A stretch of 64,000 bases of DNA from assembly GCA_964473365.1 (NCBI GenBank), contig CAYYOV010000003.1:86831-150830 (forward strand), in the 5' to 3' direction. Source of the DNA: 2-02-FULL-55-14 sp964473365 (GTDB lineage: Bacteria; Bacteroidota; Ignavibacteria; UBA10030). The notes under the pieces are model-generated. The model did not search any database, had not been told where the DNA came from, and saw only the letters and a program-made list of their open reading frames with translations. The first letter of the stretch is position 1. The number at the start of each line of letters is the position of its first letter. Of this stretch, positions 44,467 through 52,986 are shown piece by piece. A program made the translations under genes and the position numbers.

Positions 44467-46098
44467 TTAGACGGATTCCGCGGGCTCAAACACGAGCGTT
44501 GGGACCAGGAGATCAGTGTATTCCTTCCGGAAAAAGCGAAGCGTAGAGAGCACTGGATTTGGAGCCGACTGGCCAAGGCCGCACAGGCTTGTCTCTTTGA
44601 CCATGACACAGAGTTCTTCGAGCAGCGCCAGATCCTCCGGCGTCGCTTTTCGCGCACGGATCTTCTCGAGGAGCAGCGCGATCTGTTTCGTTCCCGTCCG
44701 GCACGGCACGCATTTCCCGCATGATTCATCGACGCTGAAATCCATGAAGAACTTCGCGACATCGACCATGTTCGAGGTCGAGTCCATCACGATCATGCCG
44801 CCGCTCCCCATGATCGAGCCGACCGATTGGAGCGACTCATAGTCGACCGGAAGATCGAGGTGATCCGACGGAATGCACCCTCCGGATGGCCCTCCCGTTT
44901 GAGCAGCCTTGAAGGTCGTCCCCTCCGGCGTTCCTCCACCGATCTGGTCGATGATCTCGCGGAGCGGAATACCCATCGGGACCTCAATAAGCCCGGTGTT
45001 TCGGATCTTGCCGGCGAGAGCGAAGACTTTGGTACCGGGGCTCTTCGGCGTCCCCATCGAGGCGAACCACGCGCTTCCGTTCCGGATGATCGGCGCGATG
45101 TTCGCGTATGTCTCGACGTTGTTGATCAGCGTCGGCATTCCCCACAATCCCTTCTCGGAGGGATACGGCGGCCTGGGTCGCGGACGTCCGCGGCGACCCT
45201 GGATGGAGCGCATCAGGGCTGTTTCCTCGCCGCACACGAACGCGCCCGCTCCTATCCGGAGGTCGATGCGGAAGCTGAATGCCGATTCCATGATGCGGTT
45301 GCCCAGCAGGCCGAGCCGCTCCGCCTGTTTGATGGCAGTCTTGAGCCGCTCGATCGCCAACGGATATTCCGCACGGATGTAGATGTAGCCCTGCGATGCG
45401 CCGGTCGCATATCCCGCGATCGCCATGCCTTCGAGCACGCGGTGCGGATCACCTTCAAGCACGCTCCGATCCATGAACGCGCCGGGGTCGCCCTCGTCGG
45501 CATTGCAGACGACGTATTTCTGATCGCCCTGCGCCTTCCGGACGATGGACCACTTCAGCCCTGTCGGGTATCCAGCCCCTCCCCGGCCGCGCAAACCGGC
45601 CTTGCGGACCTCGTCGATCACCTCGTCAGGCTTCATCTCGGTCAGCGCACGCGCCAGCGCCTCATAGCCGCCCGCGGCGATCGCTGCCTCGATCTTCTCC
45701 GCGTCGATCTGGCCGCAGTTCTCCAGCACCACCTTCACTTGTCTTGCGAAGAAGGGCATCGCCGGATCCACCGCCTGGCCGGCGACCGGCTTCCCGCCGA
45801 CGACGTGCGAATCGAAGATGTTCTTTGCTGCGGCACGATCGACGTTTGCGTACAACGTGCCTTCCGGCGCGACACGAACGAGCGGACCGGAACCGCAAAG
45901 TCCCATACACCCGGTCTCGACCACCTCGACATCCTTGCCGAGGTTCCTCTCCTTCACTTGTGCCCGGAAGTGCTCGACCGCAACGCCGGCGCCGCAGGAC
46001 ACGCAGCCCGCGGCCGTACACGTGAGCACCCGCTTTTTGTACTCGGCTTGCCGCTTTTGTTCGGCGGCAGCGCGTTCTTCGAGCTCTTCGATGGTCAT
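44467..46098 (-). CDS. hoxF: NAD-reducing hydrogenase diaphorase subunit HoxF
   Basis: NADH- and FMN-binding subunit, like NuoF. Residues 1-120 include a thioredoxin-like [2Fe-2S] domain (CTAAGCVSCGAG, TGCMGLCGSGPLV). The flavin/NAD core has LRGRGGAGYPTGLKW and VCNADEGDPGAFMDRS, and the [4Fe-4S] site is DESCGKCVPCRTGTKQ near the C-terminus. The ATG at 46098 overlaps the hoxE stop by four bases; ten upstream codons in frame are inside hoxE. Confidence 0.94.
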   Translation of the reverse strand: MTIEELEERAAAEQKRQAEYKKRVLTCTAAGCVSCGAGVAVEHFRAQVKERNLGKDVEVVETGCMGLCGSGPLVRVAPEGTLYANVDRAAAKNIFDSHVVGGKPVAGQAVDPAMPFFARQVKVVLENCGQIDAEKIEAAIAAGGYEALARALTEMKPDEVIDEVRKAGLRGRGGAGYPTGLKWSIVRKAQGDQKYVVCNADEGDPGAFMDRSVLEGDPHRVLEGMAIAGYATGASQGYIYIRAEYPLAIERLKTAIKQAERLGLLGNRIMESAFSFRIDLRIGAGAFVCGEETALMRSIQGRRGRPRPRPPYPSEKGLWGMPTLINNVETYANIAPIIRNGSAWFASMGTPKSPGTKVFALAGKIRNTGLIEVPMGIPLREIIDQIGGGTPEGTTFKAAQTGGPSGGCIPSDHLDLPVDYESLQSVGSIMGSGGMIVMDSTSNMVDVAKFFMDFSVDESCGKCVPCRTGTKQIALLLEKIRARKATPEDLALLEELCVMVKETSLCGLGQSAPNPVLSTLRFFRKEYTDLLVPTLVFEPAESV

Positions 46099-46616
46099 GA
46101 CGACACCTGTGCAGGTTCTCCGATCCACTGGTCCACCCGCTCCACCGCTCCCTCCACACCGAGCTTGCCGGCAACGACGTCATCCAGAACGGCGACGGGT
46201 GCCAACCCGCAGGAGCCGATGCAACGGGCAGAGACCAGTGAGACGGAGCCGTCGGGCGTGGTCTCGCCAAAGCGAACGCCGCATTTGGCGGCCACCGCAT
46301 CCTGGATCGCCTCGGCTCCCTTCACGTAGCATGCAGTCCCCATGCATAGGACGAATGCGTGACGGCCTTTCGGCTTCAGCGTGAAGAAGTGATAGAACGT
46401 TGCGACGCCGTACACCCGGCTCAACGGTAGCTTGAGCGCCCCGGCAATGTAGACCATGAGGTCATTTTCCAGGTAGCCGAAGATGCTCTGAGCCGAATGG
46501 AGCACCTCGATGAGGGCATCGCCCCGCGACTGGAATCGGGCGATAGTACGGTCGAGCAGTTTGAACCGATTATCACCGCTGGGGTGATCGGTCTTGGACG
46601 CCGGGAGGGGGGTCAT
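46095..46616 (-). CDS. hoxE: Hydrogenase subunit HoxE
   Basis: A 173-residue thioredoxin-like [2Fe-2S] protein, homologous to NuoE. It shows ALIEVLHSAQSIFGYLEND, VYGVATFYHFF, then the four cluster cysteines in LCMGTACYVKGAE and SARCIGSCGLAPV. HoxE occurs in the five-subunit form (HoxEFUYH) known best from Cyanobacteria, and is thought to be an electron gate to other carriers. It is the first gene of the operon. Confidence 0.93.
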   Translation of the reverse strand: MTPLPASKTDHPSGDNRFKLLDRTIARFQSRGDALIEVLHSAQSIFGYLENDLMVYIAGALKLPLSRVYGVATFYHFFTLKPKGRHAFVLCMGTACYVKGAEAIQDAVAAKCGVRFGETTPDGSVSLVSARCIGSCGLAPVAVLDDVVAGKLGVEGAVERVDQWIGEPAQVSS

Positions 46617-46631
46617 GGGTCAGCTTCCTTG

Positions 46632-46695
46632 CGTGTCGGAGAAGTTGTCGGATCGATCCGCACGCGGAGACACGACGAAGGCGTTCGCCGCCTTC
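46632..46695 (-). promoter_or_regulatory. Nested inverted repeats upstream of hoxE
   Basis: The perfect 12-base palindrome CGGATCGATCCG (46649-46660) is flanked almost concentrically by CGTGTC (46632-46637) and GACACG (46669-46674). A separate stem GAAGGCG/CGCCTTC (46677-46695) lies between these and the ybaK stop. The palindromes end 16-33 bases before the hoxE ATG, a good place for an operator or for mRNA structure controlling hox expression. Confidence 0.4.
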
Positions 46696-46737
46696 CGTCA
46701 AGGATGGAGTGACGATGAGCGAAGAGACGCCCGATCG

Positions 46738-47229
46738 CTACGCTGTCGGCGCAGAGACCCGGACGGGTGAAGCAACGTCTGCGACCACCGGTCTGGCGAG
46801 GTCCCTCAGATCTGGCGTTCGCATCACAACACAGACCTCCGGTGCAAACGCGGCGAAACTCACAGCCGGTGCATCCGACAACGCCTCGTCGAACATGACG
46901 GGCACGCCGAACAGATTGCCCAGCGGTGGAATGGCGCCTGGTGCGCAACCCGGGAACAGGAGCGACAGATCCTCCTCATGCACGCCGGTCACCGTTCTTC
47001 CGCCGAAGGTGCGGCGAACGAGGTCAGGCCGCAGCTGGCGCGTTTCATCGACGATCGCAAGCCAGACCTGACGGTCCAACTGGACCGGCACCACGCGGAC
47101 CCGTCGAACGTCGGCCAGCGCAGACAACTCTCGAGGTTCCACGCTTGACGGTATGCTCGGAATGCCGTCCACCACGAACGGAACGGCATTGGATTGCAGG
47201 TACCGAAGCAGGTTCGAGAGCGGATTCAT
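46738..47229 (-). CDS. YbaK/EbsC-type aminoacyl-tRNA deacylase domain protein
   Basis: A 163-residue protein with the YbaK fold pattern: LLRYLQSNAVPFVV at the start, VRVVPVQLDRQVWLAIVD, then GCAPGAIPPLGNLFGVPVMF with the invariant GxxPP/G loop. Such proteins hydrolyse mischarged tRNAs in trans. Some residues usual in the family, such as the early lysine, are not evident, so specificity is open. It stands between a zinc-ribbon gene and the hox operon, but a 120-base gap with hairpins separates it from hoxE. Confidence 0.72.
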   Translation of the reverse strand: MNPLSNLLRYLQSNAVPFVVDGIPSIPSSVEPRELSALADVRRVRVVPVQLDRQVWLAIVDETRQLRPDLVRRTFGGRTVTGVHEEDLSLLFPGCAPGAIPPLGNLFGVPVMFDEALSDAPAVSFAAFAPEVCVVMRTPDLRDLARPVVADVASPVRVSAPTA

Positions 47230-47330
47230 GGTCGGGTTGGTCGTTGGTGGTGACAGGATACACCTCGGCTCCCGGGCTGCCGAGCGGCGGCGCCCTCGGA
47301 TGACCGCGTCAATCTCTTCGCCGCTCGTAC

Positions 47331-47522
47331 CTACAGCTCGTGATGCTCAGCGTCGATGGCGTGCAGCTCTTCGAGCGCCTGGACAACCGATTCAGGGAGT
47401 CGCTCGACCTCGTTTGAATTGCACAACGGACAACGGAGTTCTTCGACGTGAGGGACAAGGATGGCTGCGGTGAACGGGAAGATCTTGTCGCAATCGCAGC
47501 AGACGTATTCGGGCTCTGCCAT
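47331..47522 (-). CDS. Small zinc-ribbon protein
   Basis: A 63-residue protein with two cysteine pairs, CCDC near residue 8 and CPLC near 33, spaced as in a zinc ribbon. The tail is acidic and His-rich (HAIDAEHHEL). The ATG at 47522 starts just before the first cysteines. No family can be named. It lies upstream of ybaK and the hox operon, where a regulatory or metal-handling role is possible but unproven. Confidence 0.65.
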   Translation of the reverse strand: MAEPEYVCCDCDKIFPFTAAILVPHVEELRCPLCNSNEVERLPESVVQALEELHAIDAEHHEL

Positions 47523-47831
47523 GGTGTGTTGCCTTGCCTCGATCCGTTTTCGCATTGCTCGGAATGAGGCCGCACAGCAAGAAGAATCATGCAAGAATGG
47601 TACCGACCAGCGTTGCCCTGCGTCCGATGGAATCGACCATTTCCACCGGTTCCGTCGCTGCATTGGCAAGAATGGGGTGAGACGATTAGGAGAGTTGCGA
47701 AGAGGTGTTGCAGATTTGCGATGAACGCTGTTCGGCAGGGTAGTGCGGTTTGACGCAGAACTGATGAAGATATTGACGATCGATACGTCCGTGCTATGGC
47801 TCGCGGGCGCTCGATCGGCCCATGGACGGCG
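47523..47831. other. Intergenic stretch without recognised gene
   Basis: These 309 bases between the zinc-ribbon gene and the saccharopine dehydrogenase gene have no convincing coding frame. No terminator with a clear T-run, repeat or RNA fold was recognised. Confidence 0.5.
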
Positions 47832-49184
47832 TCAGGACGCGATATCCGTAATCGTTTCGCCAATCACGAGTCCCTGGCGAAACAGTTCTTCAAGTACGGG
47901 CTTGTAGATGGCTGGGTGCGTCGGGATGCGACAGCCAGTGACTGCAAGCCGTCCGTTAAGTAGCAATTTGACGCTGGCCGCCAGCGGCATGCCAACAGTC
48001 CTGGCGATGGCCGTGAAGCCTTTCGGGTCGCCGTATTCTACCATCTTTTCGATGATGCGCACCTTTCGCCCCTTCTGCTTGGGGTATTCCACTTCCAGAT
48101 CGTGGTAGAGGATCACGAAGTCCCTTCCCTTGTCCGGCAAACGCAGCTTCGTTCGGATCAGGTCCAGCATCACCGCTGCCGCCGTCTCCGGTTCACCGAC
48201 GATCCGATCCCGCGAGAACAGCCCCAGCCACTTCAGGTTCTGCATGATGCGACCAGTCGGACTGATCCCCAAATGGTTGGCCACCTGTTGTTCGATCGTC
48301 CCGCCGGACGTCGCCGGCGGAAGAAACATCTCCGTGAACTGTCGGTACGTCATGGAGCCCAAGCCGGGTATCCGAAGCACTTCGTTGTTCAAGCCGAGGA
48401 AAACGATCTGCTGCCATGTCTCGGCCCACCCGGGATATCGCAGCGTTCCATGGATGATCGTGTGGGCCTTTTTGAGCCCGAGCGTCTGCACGTACTCCAA
48501 CGAATCACGATTGGGATAAGCCTCGAACGACCCCAGTCCATCGATATCGACCGACCATGTGCGCTGAAAGATCTGATGAAACGGGAGAACCTTGATCGAG
48601 CCTGATTCCTTGTAGATCGCGCCGTCTTCGCCGGCCATGATGACATTCCGGGGATTCCACGTGATGGCGTACCGCAGAGGATTCGTCTCGACCTCGGGCG
48701 CCGGAAGCCCACTGCCATACGATCGGAAGGCCGTGATGATCCCCCCCTCCTCGCGAACTCGTTCGATCGCGGACATCGCGATCATGTGGTCGATGCCCGG
48801 GTCCAAGCCCATCTCGTTCAGGATCAGGATGTTCCGCCGGATCGCGTCGGCATCCATTTCCCGGACACGGGGCTCTTCGAACGAGGCAGTGATCATATGC
48901 TTCGCGGCTTGGAGGCATTCGAGAGCCACAAGATGTTGATATGGCCGCGTGAGCAGGTTCACCACAACGTCCGAACGACCGACCATCGCCGATCGGGCAG
49001 TCGCGTCGTTGACGTCGAACGCCACTGCCTGGCCACGTTCGTGGCCGCCGATGGCCCGTTCAGCCGCATCGACATGCCGGTCACAGACCGTGACGAACCA
49101 GTCCTGCTCCTGAGATTCCTTCAACAGTTGGTCGATCAGATAGCCGGCACTCTGTCCGGCACCGAGGATCGTGATCTGTCTCAT
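47832..49184 (-). CDS. Saccharopine dehydrogenase family protein (glutamate-forming type)
   Basis: A 450-residue NAD(P)-dependent enzyme like LYS9/the C-terminal half of animal AASS, which splits saccharopine to glutamate and aminoadipate semialdehyde. It has the Rossmann start ITILGAGQSAGYLIDQL, VVNLLTRPYQHLVALEC, ITASFEEPRVREMD, ILNEMGLDPGIDHMIAM and FRSYGSGLPAPEVETNPLRY. Its ATG overlaps the stop of the upstream lysine-ketoglutarate reductase gene, so the two act together. Confidence 0.87.
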   Translation of the reverse strand: MRQITILGAGQSAGYLIDQLLKESQEQDWFVTVCDRHVDAAERAIGGHERGQAVAFDVNDATARSAMVGRSDVVVNLLTRPYQHLVALECLQAAKHMITASFEEPRVREMDADAIRRNILILNEMGLDPGIDHMIAMSAIERVREEGGIITAFRSYGSGLPAPEVETNPLRYAITWNPRNVIMAGEDGAIYKESGSIKVLPFHQIFQRTWSVDIDGLGSFEAYPNRDSLEYVQTLGLKKAHTIIHGTLRYPGWAETWQQIVFLGLNNEVLRIPGLGSMTYRQFTEMFLPPATSGGTIEQQVANHLGISPTGRIMQNLKWLGLFSRDRIVGEPETAAAVMLDLIRTKLRLPDKGRDFVILYHDLEVEYPKQKGRKVRIIEKMVEYGDPKGFTAIARTVGMPLAASVKLLLNGRLAVTGCRIPTHPAIYKPVLEELFRQGLVIGETITDIAS

Positions 49185-50530
49185 GATTTTCTTCCGGCAG
49201 GCCCGCGGAGTCCGGCCGTGGCCTCAGCCTGCAAATGGGGTTCAAGATACGCGAACGGCGGTGTCAATTTTCCGCGGTGGGTGATGACCGCCCGAAGGAG
49301 CGACGGCGAGAGGTTGAGCGTCTCGTAGGGACGCGATATGTCCATGCGGGCGATCTCTGGAACCATGGGGAGGAGCGCTGAACCAAAGGACTGCGAAGCT
49401 TCCCACGGCAATTCCGTCGGCAGTTTGTCGACGGCCAGCACCACCACTCCCTCACCCTCTGCGCCGTCCTGGATAGTACCAGTGCGGGGGTCATAGACAT
49501 AGATTGGATTCTCGGCATTCGTCTCTTTGACCGTCGCTTCGATCGACCCGTCGATGTCACACGTGATATCTCCGATCACCTTCAACCGACGCCGTTCCCC
49601 TACATCCAGAAGCATCTGACGAGACACAATCCTCGGAAAGCGCGGTTCCCAATAGATCCCGTTGATCAGCATCGATAGATGCGGGAGGAACTCGTGCAGC
49701 CGCGACGTGAAAGAACCTGGATCGCGATTGAACGTCTCAAGCGCGAAAGTGCTCCCATCCATCGAACGGTACAAATGAGGTTTGCTGAACACGACGCGAT
49801 ACACGGACGTTGCCGAAAATGAGCCTCGCCCCATGAAGGCGGGAAGCTCTTCCGGATCGAGATCGATCACGGGCAATTCCTCAAACACGCTTTGCGCGGC
49901 CCGCGAAACATTCCCGTAGCCCGTAAATCCGCAGATGAGCGGTACCAGTGACGGGTCAAGGCCGTGAGCTGCGATCGATGCTCCAGCCACGCGTACGTCG
50001 GCGCGCGCCTCACTCAGTCGCCGATAGTGAGTGGCATACCGCACCGATGAAAAAGGATGACGTACGCCGAGCCGGTCCAGACGCTGGCCGAAGGCCCACA
50101 GGGAATCGATCATCCCCGCATATCCCGCATAGTCGCCGAAGAACACCGTGCGCCGTCCGGCATCGTCAGCGATCAGCTCGTAGTCGATCAAAGTGATCTC
50201 CCGCTCGAGGATCGCGCAAAGCATAGGCATGTTATACGGTTGCGCCTTAACGACATGCGAAAAGAAGGCGAAGGCCCGCCCGGGGAGCAGGAATTCCGGC
50301 GCGACTTCCTTCACTCCAAAGATGGCCTTCGCGGGTTCGAGGTTTTCCGTGAGCGTTGCTCCTGCCTGCGCATATTCTTCATCGGCGAAGACGCGCTGCT
50401 CCCACGGCTCAACGAGGGTTTTGATCCCATGCTCTGCGACGAGCGCGGCAACGTGTGCGGGCGCGAGCGGTGCCCGTTGCTGTGTCCGATCCTTCGTTTC
50501 CTTGCGGATCGCGATAGTAGGAGCCCTCAT
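49181..50530 (-). CDS. Lysine-ketoglutarate reductase (saccharopine-forming) family protein
   Basis: A 449-residue protein of the alanine dehydrogenase/PNT-like family, close to the N-terminal half of animal AASS. It starts IAIRKETKDRTQQRAPLAP, a hallmark of lysine-ketoglutarate reductase, then FGVKEVAPEFLLPGRAFAFFSHVVKAQ, DYELIADDAGRRTVFFG and ICGFTGYGNVSRAAQSV as nucleotide site. It would join lysine and 2-oxoglutarate to saccharopine. The ATG at 50530 is chosen over a ten-codon extension because the family begins here. Confidence 0.87.
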   Translation of the reverse strand: MRAPTIAIRKETKDRTQQRAPLAPAHVAALVAEHGIKTLVEPWEQRVFADEEYAQAGATLTENLEPAKAIFGVKEVAPEFLLPGRAFAFFSHVVKAQPYNMPMLCAILEREITLIDYELIADDAGRRTVFFGDYAGYAGMIDSLWAFGQRLDRLGVRHPFSSVRYATHYRRLSEARADVRVAGASIAAHGLDPSLVPLICGFTGYGNVSRAAQSVFEELPVIDLDPEELPAFMGRGSFSATSVYRVVFSKPHLYRSMDGSTFALETFNRDPGSFTSRLHEFLPHLSMLINGIYWEPRFPRIVSRQMLLDVGERRRLKVIGDITCDIDGSIEATVKETNAENPIYVYDPRTGTIQDGAEGEGVVVLAVDKLPTELPWEASQSFGSALLPMVPEIARMDISRPYETLNLSPSLLRAVITHRGKLTPPFAYLEPHLQAEATAGLRGPAGRKS

Positions 50531-50552
50531 TGCTGGTCCTCGATGTCCGTGG

Positions 50553-50585
50553 ATCACCATCTATACAATAAAGGATATGTAGGGA
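50553..50585 (-). promoter_or_regulatory. Possible promoter of the lysine-degradation genes
   Basis: The minus strand has TTGCAT and, after 18 bases, TATTGT within an A/T-rich stretch, ending about 25 bases before the reductase ATG. It also contains TATCCTTT, similar to a box before tRNA-Gly. It is the only promoter-like region here but matches no consensus well. Confidence 0.3.
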
Positions 50586-50739
50586 TGGATGCAAGGACGC
50601 GCGGCACTCCATCGCAGTGGCACTGAATAGTCGCCCAGGTGTGCCATGGGAGTGCCTCGCTGGCTGTCAACTTCGGAATTCGTCGCTTCTGGCTGGAGCA
50701 GTAGGGCGTGGCGATGCTCATCGGATTCGACGAGGGGAC

Positions 50740-50777
50740 ACAAACACAGAACGCCCACCTGAACCTTGGTGGGCGTT
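50740..50777 (-). terminator. Terminator after tRNA-Ser(TGA)
   Basis: A perfect ten-base stem AACGCCCACC/GGTGGGCGTT with an eight-base loop and a T-rich tail (CTGTGTTTGTG) on the minus strand, about 60 bases after the tRNA 3' end. Confidence 0.75.
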
Positions 50778-50839
50778 CGCTGATAATCTCTGCGGCAAAT
50801 GATCACACCTTCGAACGGCACTCAGGATGCGTCCTCAAG

Positions 50840-50922
<83 letters not shown>

Positions 50923-50980
50923 AATGACACAATTAGTGCAATAGTCGATCCCCGGTTCTCAGGGATCGATCCCGCCGTTC

Positions 50981-51080
50981 NNNNNNNNNNNNNNNNNNNN
51001 NNNNNNNNNNNNNNNNNNNNNNNNNNNNNNNNNNNNNNNNNNNNNNNNNNNNNNNNNNNNNNNNNNNNNNNNNNNNNNNN
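50981..51080. other. Assembly gap of exactly 100 N
   Basis: A run of 100 undetermined bases, the usual placeholder for a scaffold gap of unknown true length. It cuts a tRNA gene on its right side. Its position among similar tRNA-Ser genes suggests the assembler failed at a short repeat. Confidence 0.98.
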
Positions 51081-51101
51081 GGCCCATTCGGCCAGCTCTC
51101 C
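51081..51101 (-). tRNA. Partial tRNA-Ser-like gene cut by the gap
   Basis: The minus strand starts GGAGAGCTGGCCGAATGG, almost identical to the first 18 bases of the nearby tRNA-Ser(TGA). It gives the acceptor 5' strand and D arm of another serine-type tRNA; the anticodon and the rest are lost in the N run. The anticodon cannot be known. Confidence 0.75.
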
Positions 51102-51145
51102 CTGCACAAAAATACCACTCCGTCTCGGCAACAGCAACGACGCAG

Positions 51146-51835
51146 CTAGAACGTCAGCGTCACACCGAGTTGATACAGCATGAGGTCTGTATTCGATTCC
51201 TGCACGTCATACTGCACGCGGCCTCCACCCAGATCAACGATCGACCCTTCTTTCAGGTATTTCGCACGGCCGCCATACACCGAGGCGACGCCGATGTGGA
51301 GCAGGACCTGCCCGACGTCTCCCGGCTCACGCTCTTCCGGCTCCGCCGTCCAGAGCAGAATGTCAACACCCGCCCCCGCACCATAATTGAACGCGCCATC
51401 GTTCTCGTTCGACGAACTCGCAATGTCTTCGTTGGTCGACTCGTTCTTGATCGTCGTCGATGTGGACAGGAGATTGAACCCAAGCATTCCGGCAAGATAC
51501 GGCCGGACCCAGCCTGCGTTCGGCTGGAGGCGGCCTTCTAGATCGAACATGAGGAAGTTGTTCGTCGTTGTCAGCGTGACGAACACGCCCGGGGTCGTCG
51601 TGCTGAACGGTACGCGCCGGGAGTCGTAGCCATAGTTCATGATCCGCAGCGACAAGCCGACCGAGAACGGCGAGGCGGCCGGGGCATACCCTCCGTAGAT
51701 CTCACCCCCATACCCATTCCTGCCGACTTTCGCAGCAAAGTCGCCTTGGGGCGCCCCCACCACAATACCTCCCGACACCGTGAACTGGGCTGAGAGTATT
51801 CCCGGGATCATCAGCAACATGAACAGATGCTTCAT
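51146..51835 (-). CDS. Outer-membrane beta-barrel-like secreted protein
   Basis: A 229-residue protein with an N-terminal signal peptide (MKHLFMLLMIPGILSAQ, cut after SAQ or nearby). The rest alternates hydrophobic and polar residues as in a small beta-barrel, with Gly/Tyr-rich strands (GGEIYGGYAPAAS, YGAGAGVDILLW) and a terminal aromatic strand LMLYQLGVTLTF, the usual signal for barrel insertion. No name can be given. The ATG at 51835 overlaps the glycosyltransferase stop by four bases, tying it to the polysaccharide cluster. Confidence 0.8.
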   Translation of the reverse strand: MKHLFMLLMIPGILSAQFTVSGGIVVGAPQGDFAAKVGRNGYGGEIYGGYAPAASPFSVGLSLRIMNYGYDSRRVPFSTTTPGVFVTLTTTNNFLMFDLEGRLQPNAGWVRPYLAGMLGFNLLSTSTTIKNESTNEDIASSSNENDGAFNYGAGAGVDILLWTAEPEEREPGDVGQVLLHIGVASVYGGRAKYLKEGSIVDLGGGRVQYDVQESNTDLMLYQLGVTLTF

Positions 51836-52986
51836 GGTCGATCTCCTTCGGCCGGTCGGGTGATCGCCGCCGTGCCATCTGCTTGATTGGTCTGGTACGC
51901 CCGGCCTTTCCACACGACATCGCGCACGAACAGGACCCGGACGGGCATGAGAAGAACATAGAGGGCGTAGTAGATCTCGAACCACGGGACGAAGCGCAGG
52001 TCCGCCAATCTCCCGATGCGGCCCAGCACAAGTCCCACAAACGTCAGGTCGCCCCAGATTTTGAGTCCCCACCACAACCAGAACGCTTCGCCATTGGTGA
52101 CCGCGGCCACGACTAGGCTAGCATGCATCAAGAAGGCCACCACGACAAGCGTGTACCCGAGCCAGTTGAGGTCCAGGCCGCCACGCCCCCACCGGTGCTT
52201 CTGCTCGATAACGTCCTTGATCGTCGGGCATGGACGCGTGACGTTCGTCGTGGCGGGATCGACCATGAACCGATACTCCCAGCTGCCCGTGTTGACGACG
52301 GCTTTGAACAGCTGGAAATCCTCGGTGACACTGTTCTTGATCGACCGAAATCCGCCCACAGCATCATACGCCTGTCGGTGGATTGAAAAATTGTTGCCAA
52401 TGATACTCAGCGGAAGCCGTAGTCCAACAGTCGAGGCGGCGATCCCTAACAGGAACGACCAGTCAAGACTCTGCATCCCCTCCAGCCAACCCGACGAGCG
52501 TTGCACCGTCAGCCCTCCGACAACGCCGACCCCTTCTGTGAATCGGCTTGTCGTCCCTTCGACCCACGTTGATGGTACAACGCAGTCGGCGTCCGTCATC
52601 AAAAAGAGATCGCCTTTCGCCACGTCGATCCCCTGGGCAAGGGCGTTCGAGCGACCCGTGAGGTGGGAGCTCTCCTGCGGCACGATGATCCGCAGGTGCG
52701 GGAAGCTCGGCGCCATCTCTCGCGCGATACCGGCCGTGCCGTCGCTCGAATGGTCGTCGATCAGGATCACCTCATACCGATCGCGCGGATAGGTCTGATC
52801 GCGCACAGATTCGAGGCACGCCCGGATCGTCCCTTCCTCATCTCGCGCGGGGATGAGCACGGTGACGAACGGCCTCAACGTCCGGTCCGAGCGGTCTGCG
52901 GCGGAAGAGCGAAACAGACCGACGATGAGGGCCCCAATAAACACGAGATACGCGCTGCCAACCAGCCACAATACGTATTCAATCAT
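51832..52986 (-). CDS. Family 2 glycosyltransferase, membrane-bound
   Basis: A 384-residue inner-membrane processive-type glycosyltransferase. One N-terminal helix, then the GT-A domain with VTVLIPARDEEGTIRACL, LIDDHSSDGTAGIA, the metal motif DADC, VTEDFQLFKAVV and QKHRWGRGG (QxxRW-type), followed by three to four C-terminal helices. The layout matches enzymes that make and export surface polysaccharide. The sugar is unknown. It overlaps the deacetylase gene upstream and the barrel gene downstream by four bases each. Confidence 0.9.
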   Translation of the reverse strand: MIEYVLWLVGSAYLVFIGALIVGLFRSSAADRSDRTLRPFVTVLIPARDEEGTIRACLESVRDQTYPRDRYEVILIDDHSSDGTAGIAREMAPSFPHLRIIVPQESSHLTGRSNALAQGIDVAKGDLFLMTDADCVVPSTWVEGTTSRFTEGVGVVGGLTVQRSSGWLEGMQSLDWSFLLGIAASTVGLRLPLSIIGNNFSIHRQAYDAVGGFRSIKNSVTEDFQLFKAVVNTGSWEYRFMVDPATTNVTRPCPTIKDVIEQKHRWGRGGLDLNWLGYTLVVVAFLMHASLVVAAVTNGEAFWLWWGLKIWGDLTFVGLVLGRIGRLADLRFVPWFEIYYALYVLLMPVRVLFVRDVVWKGRAYQTNQADGTAAITRPAEGDRP

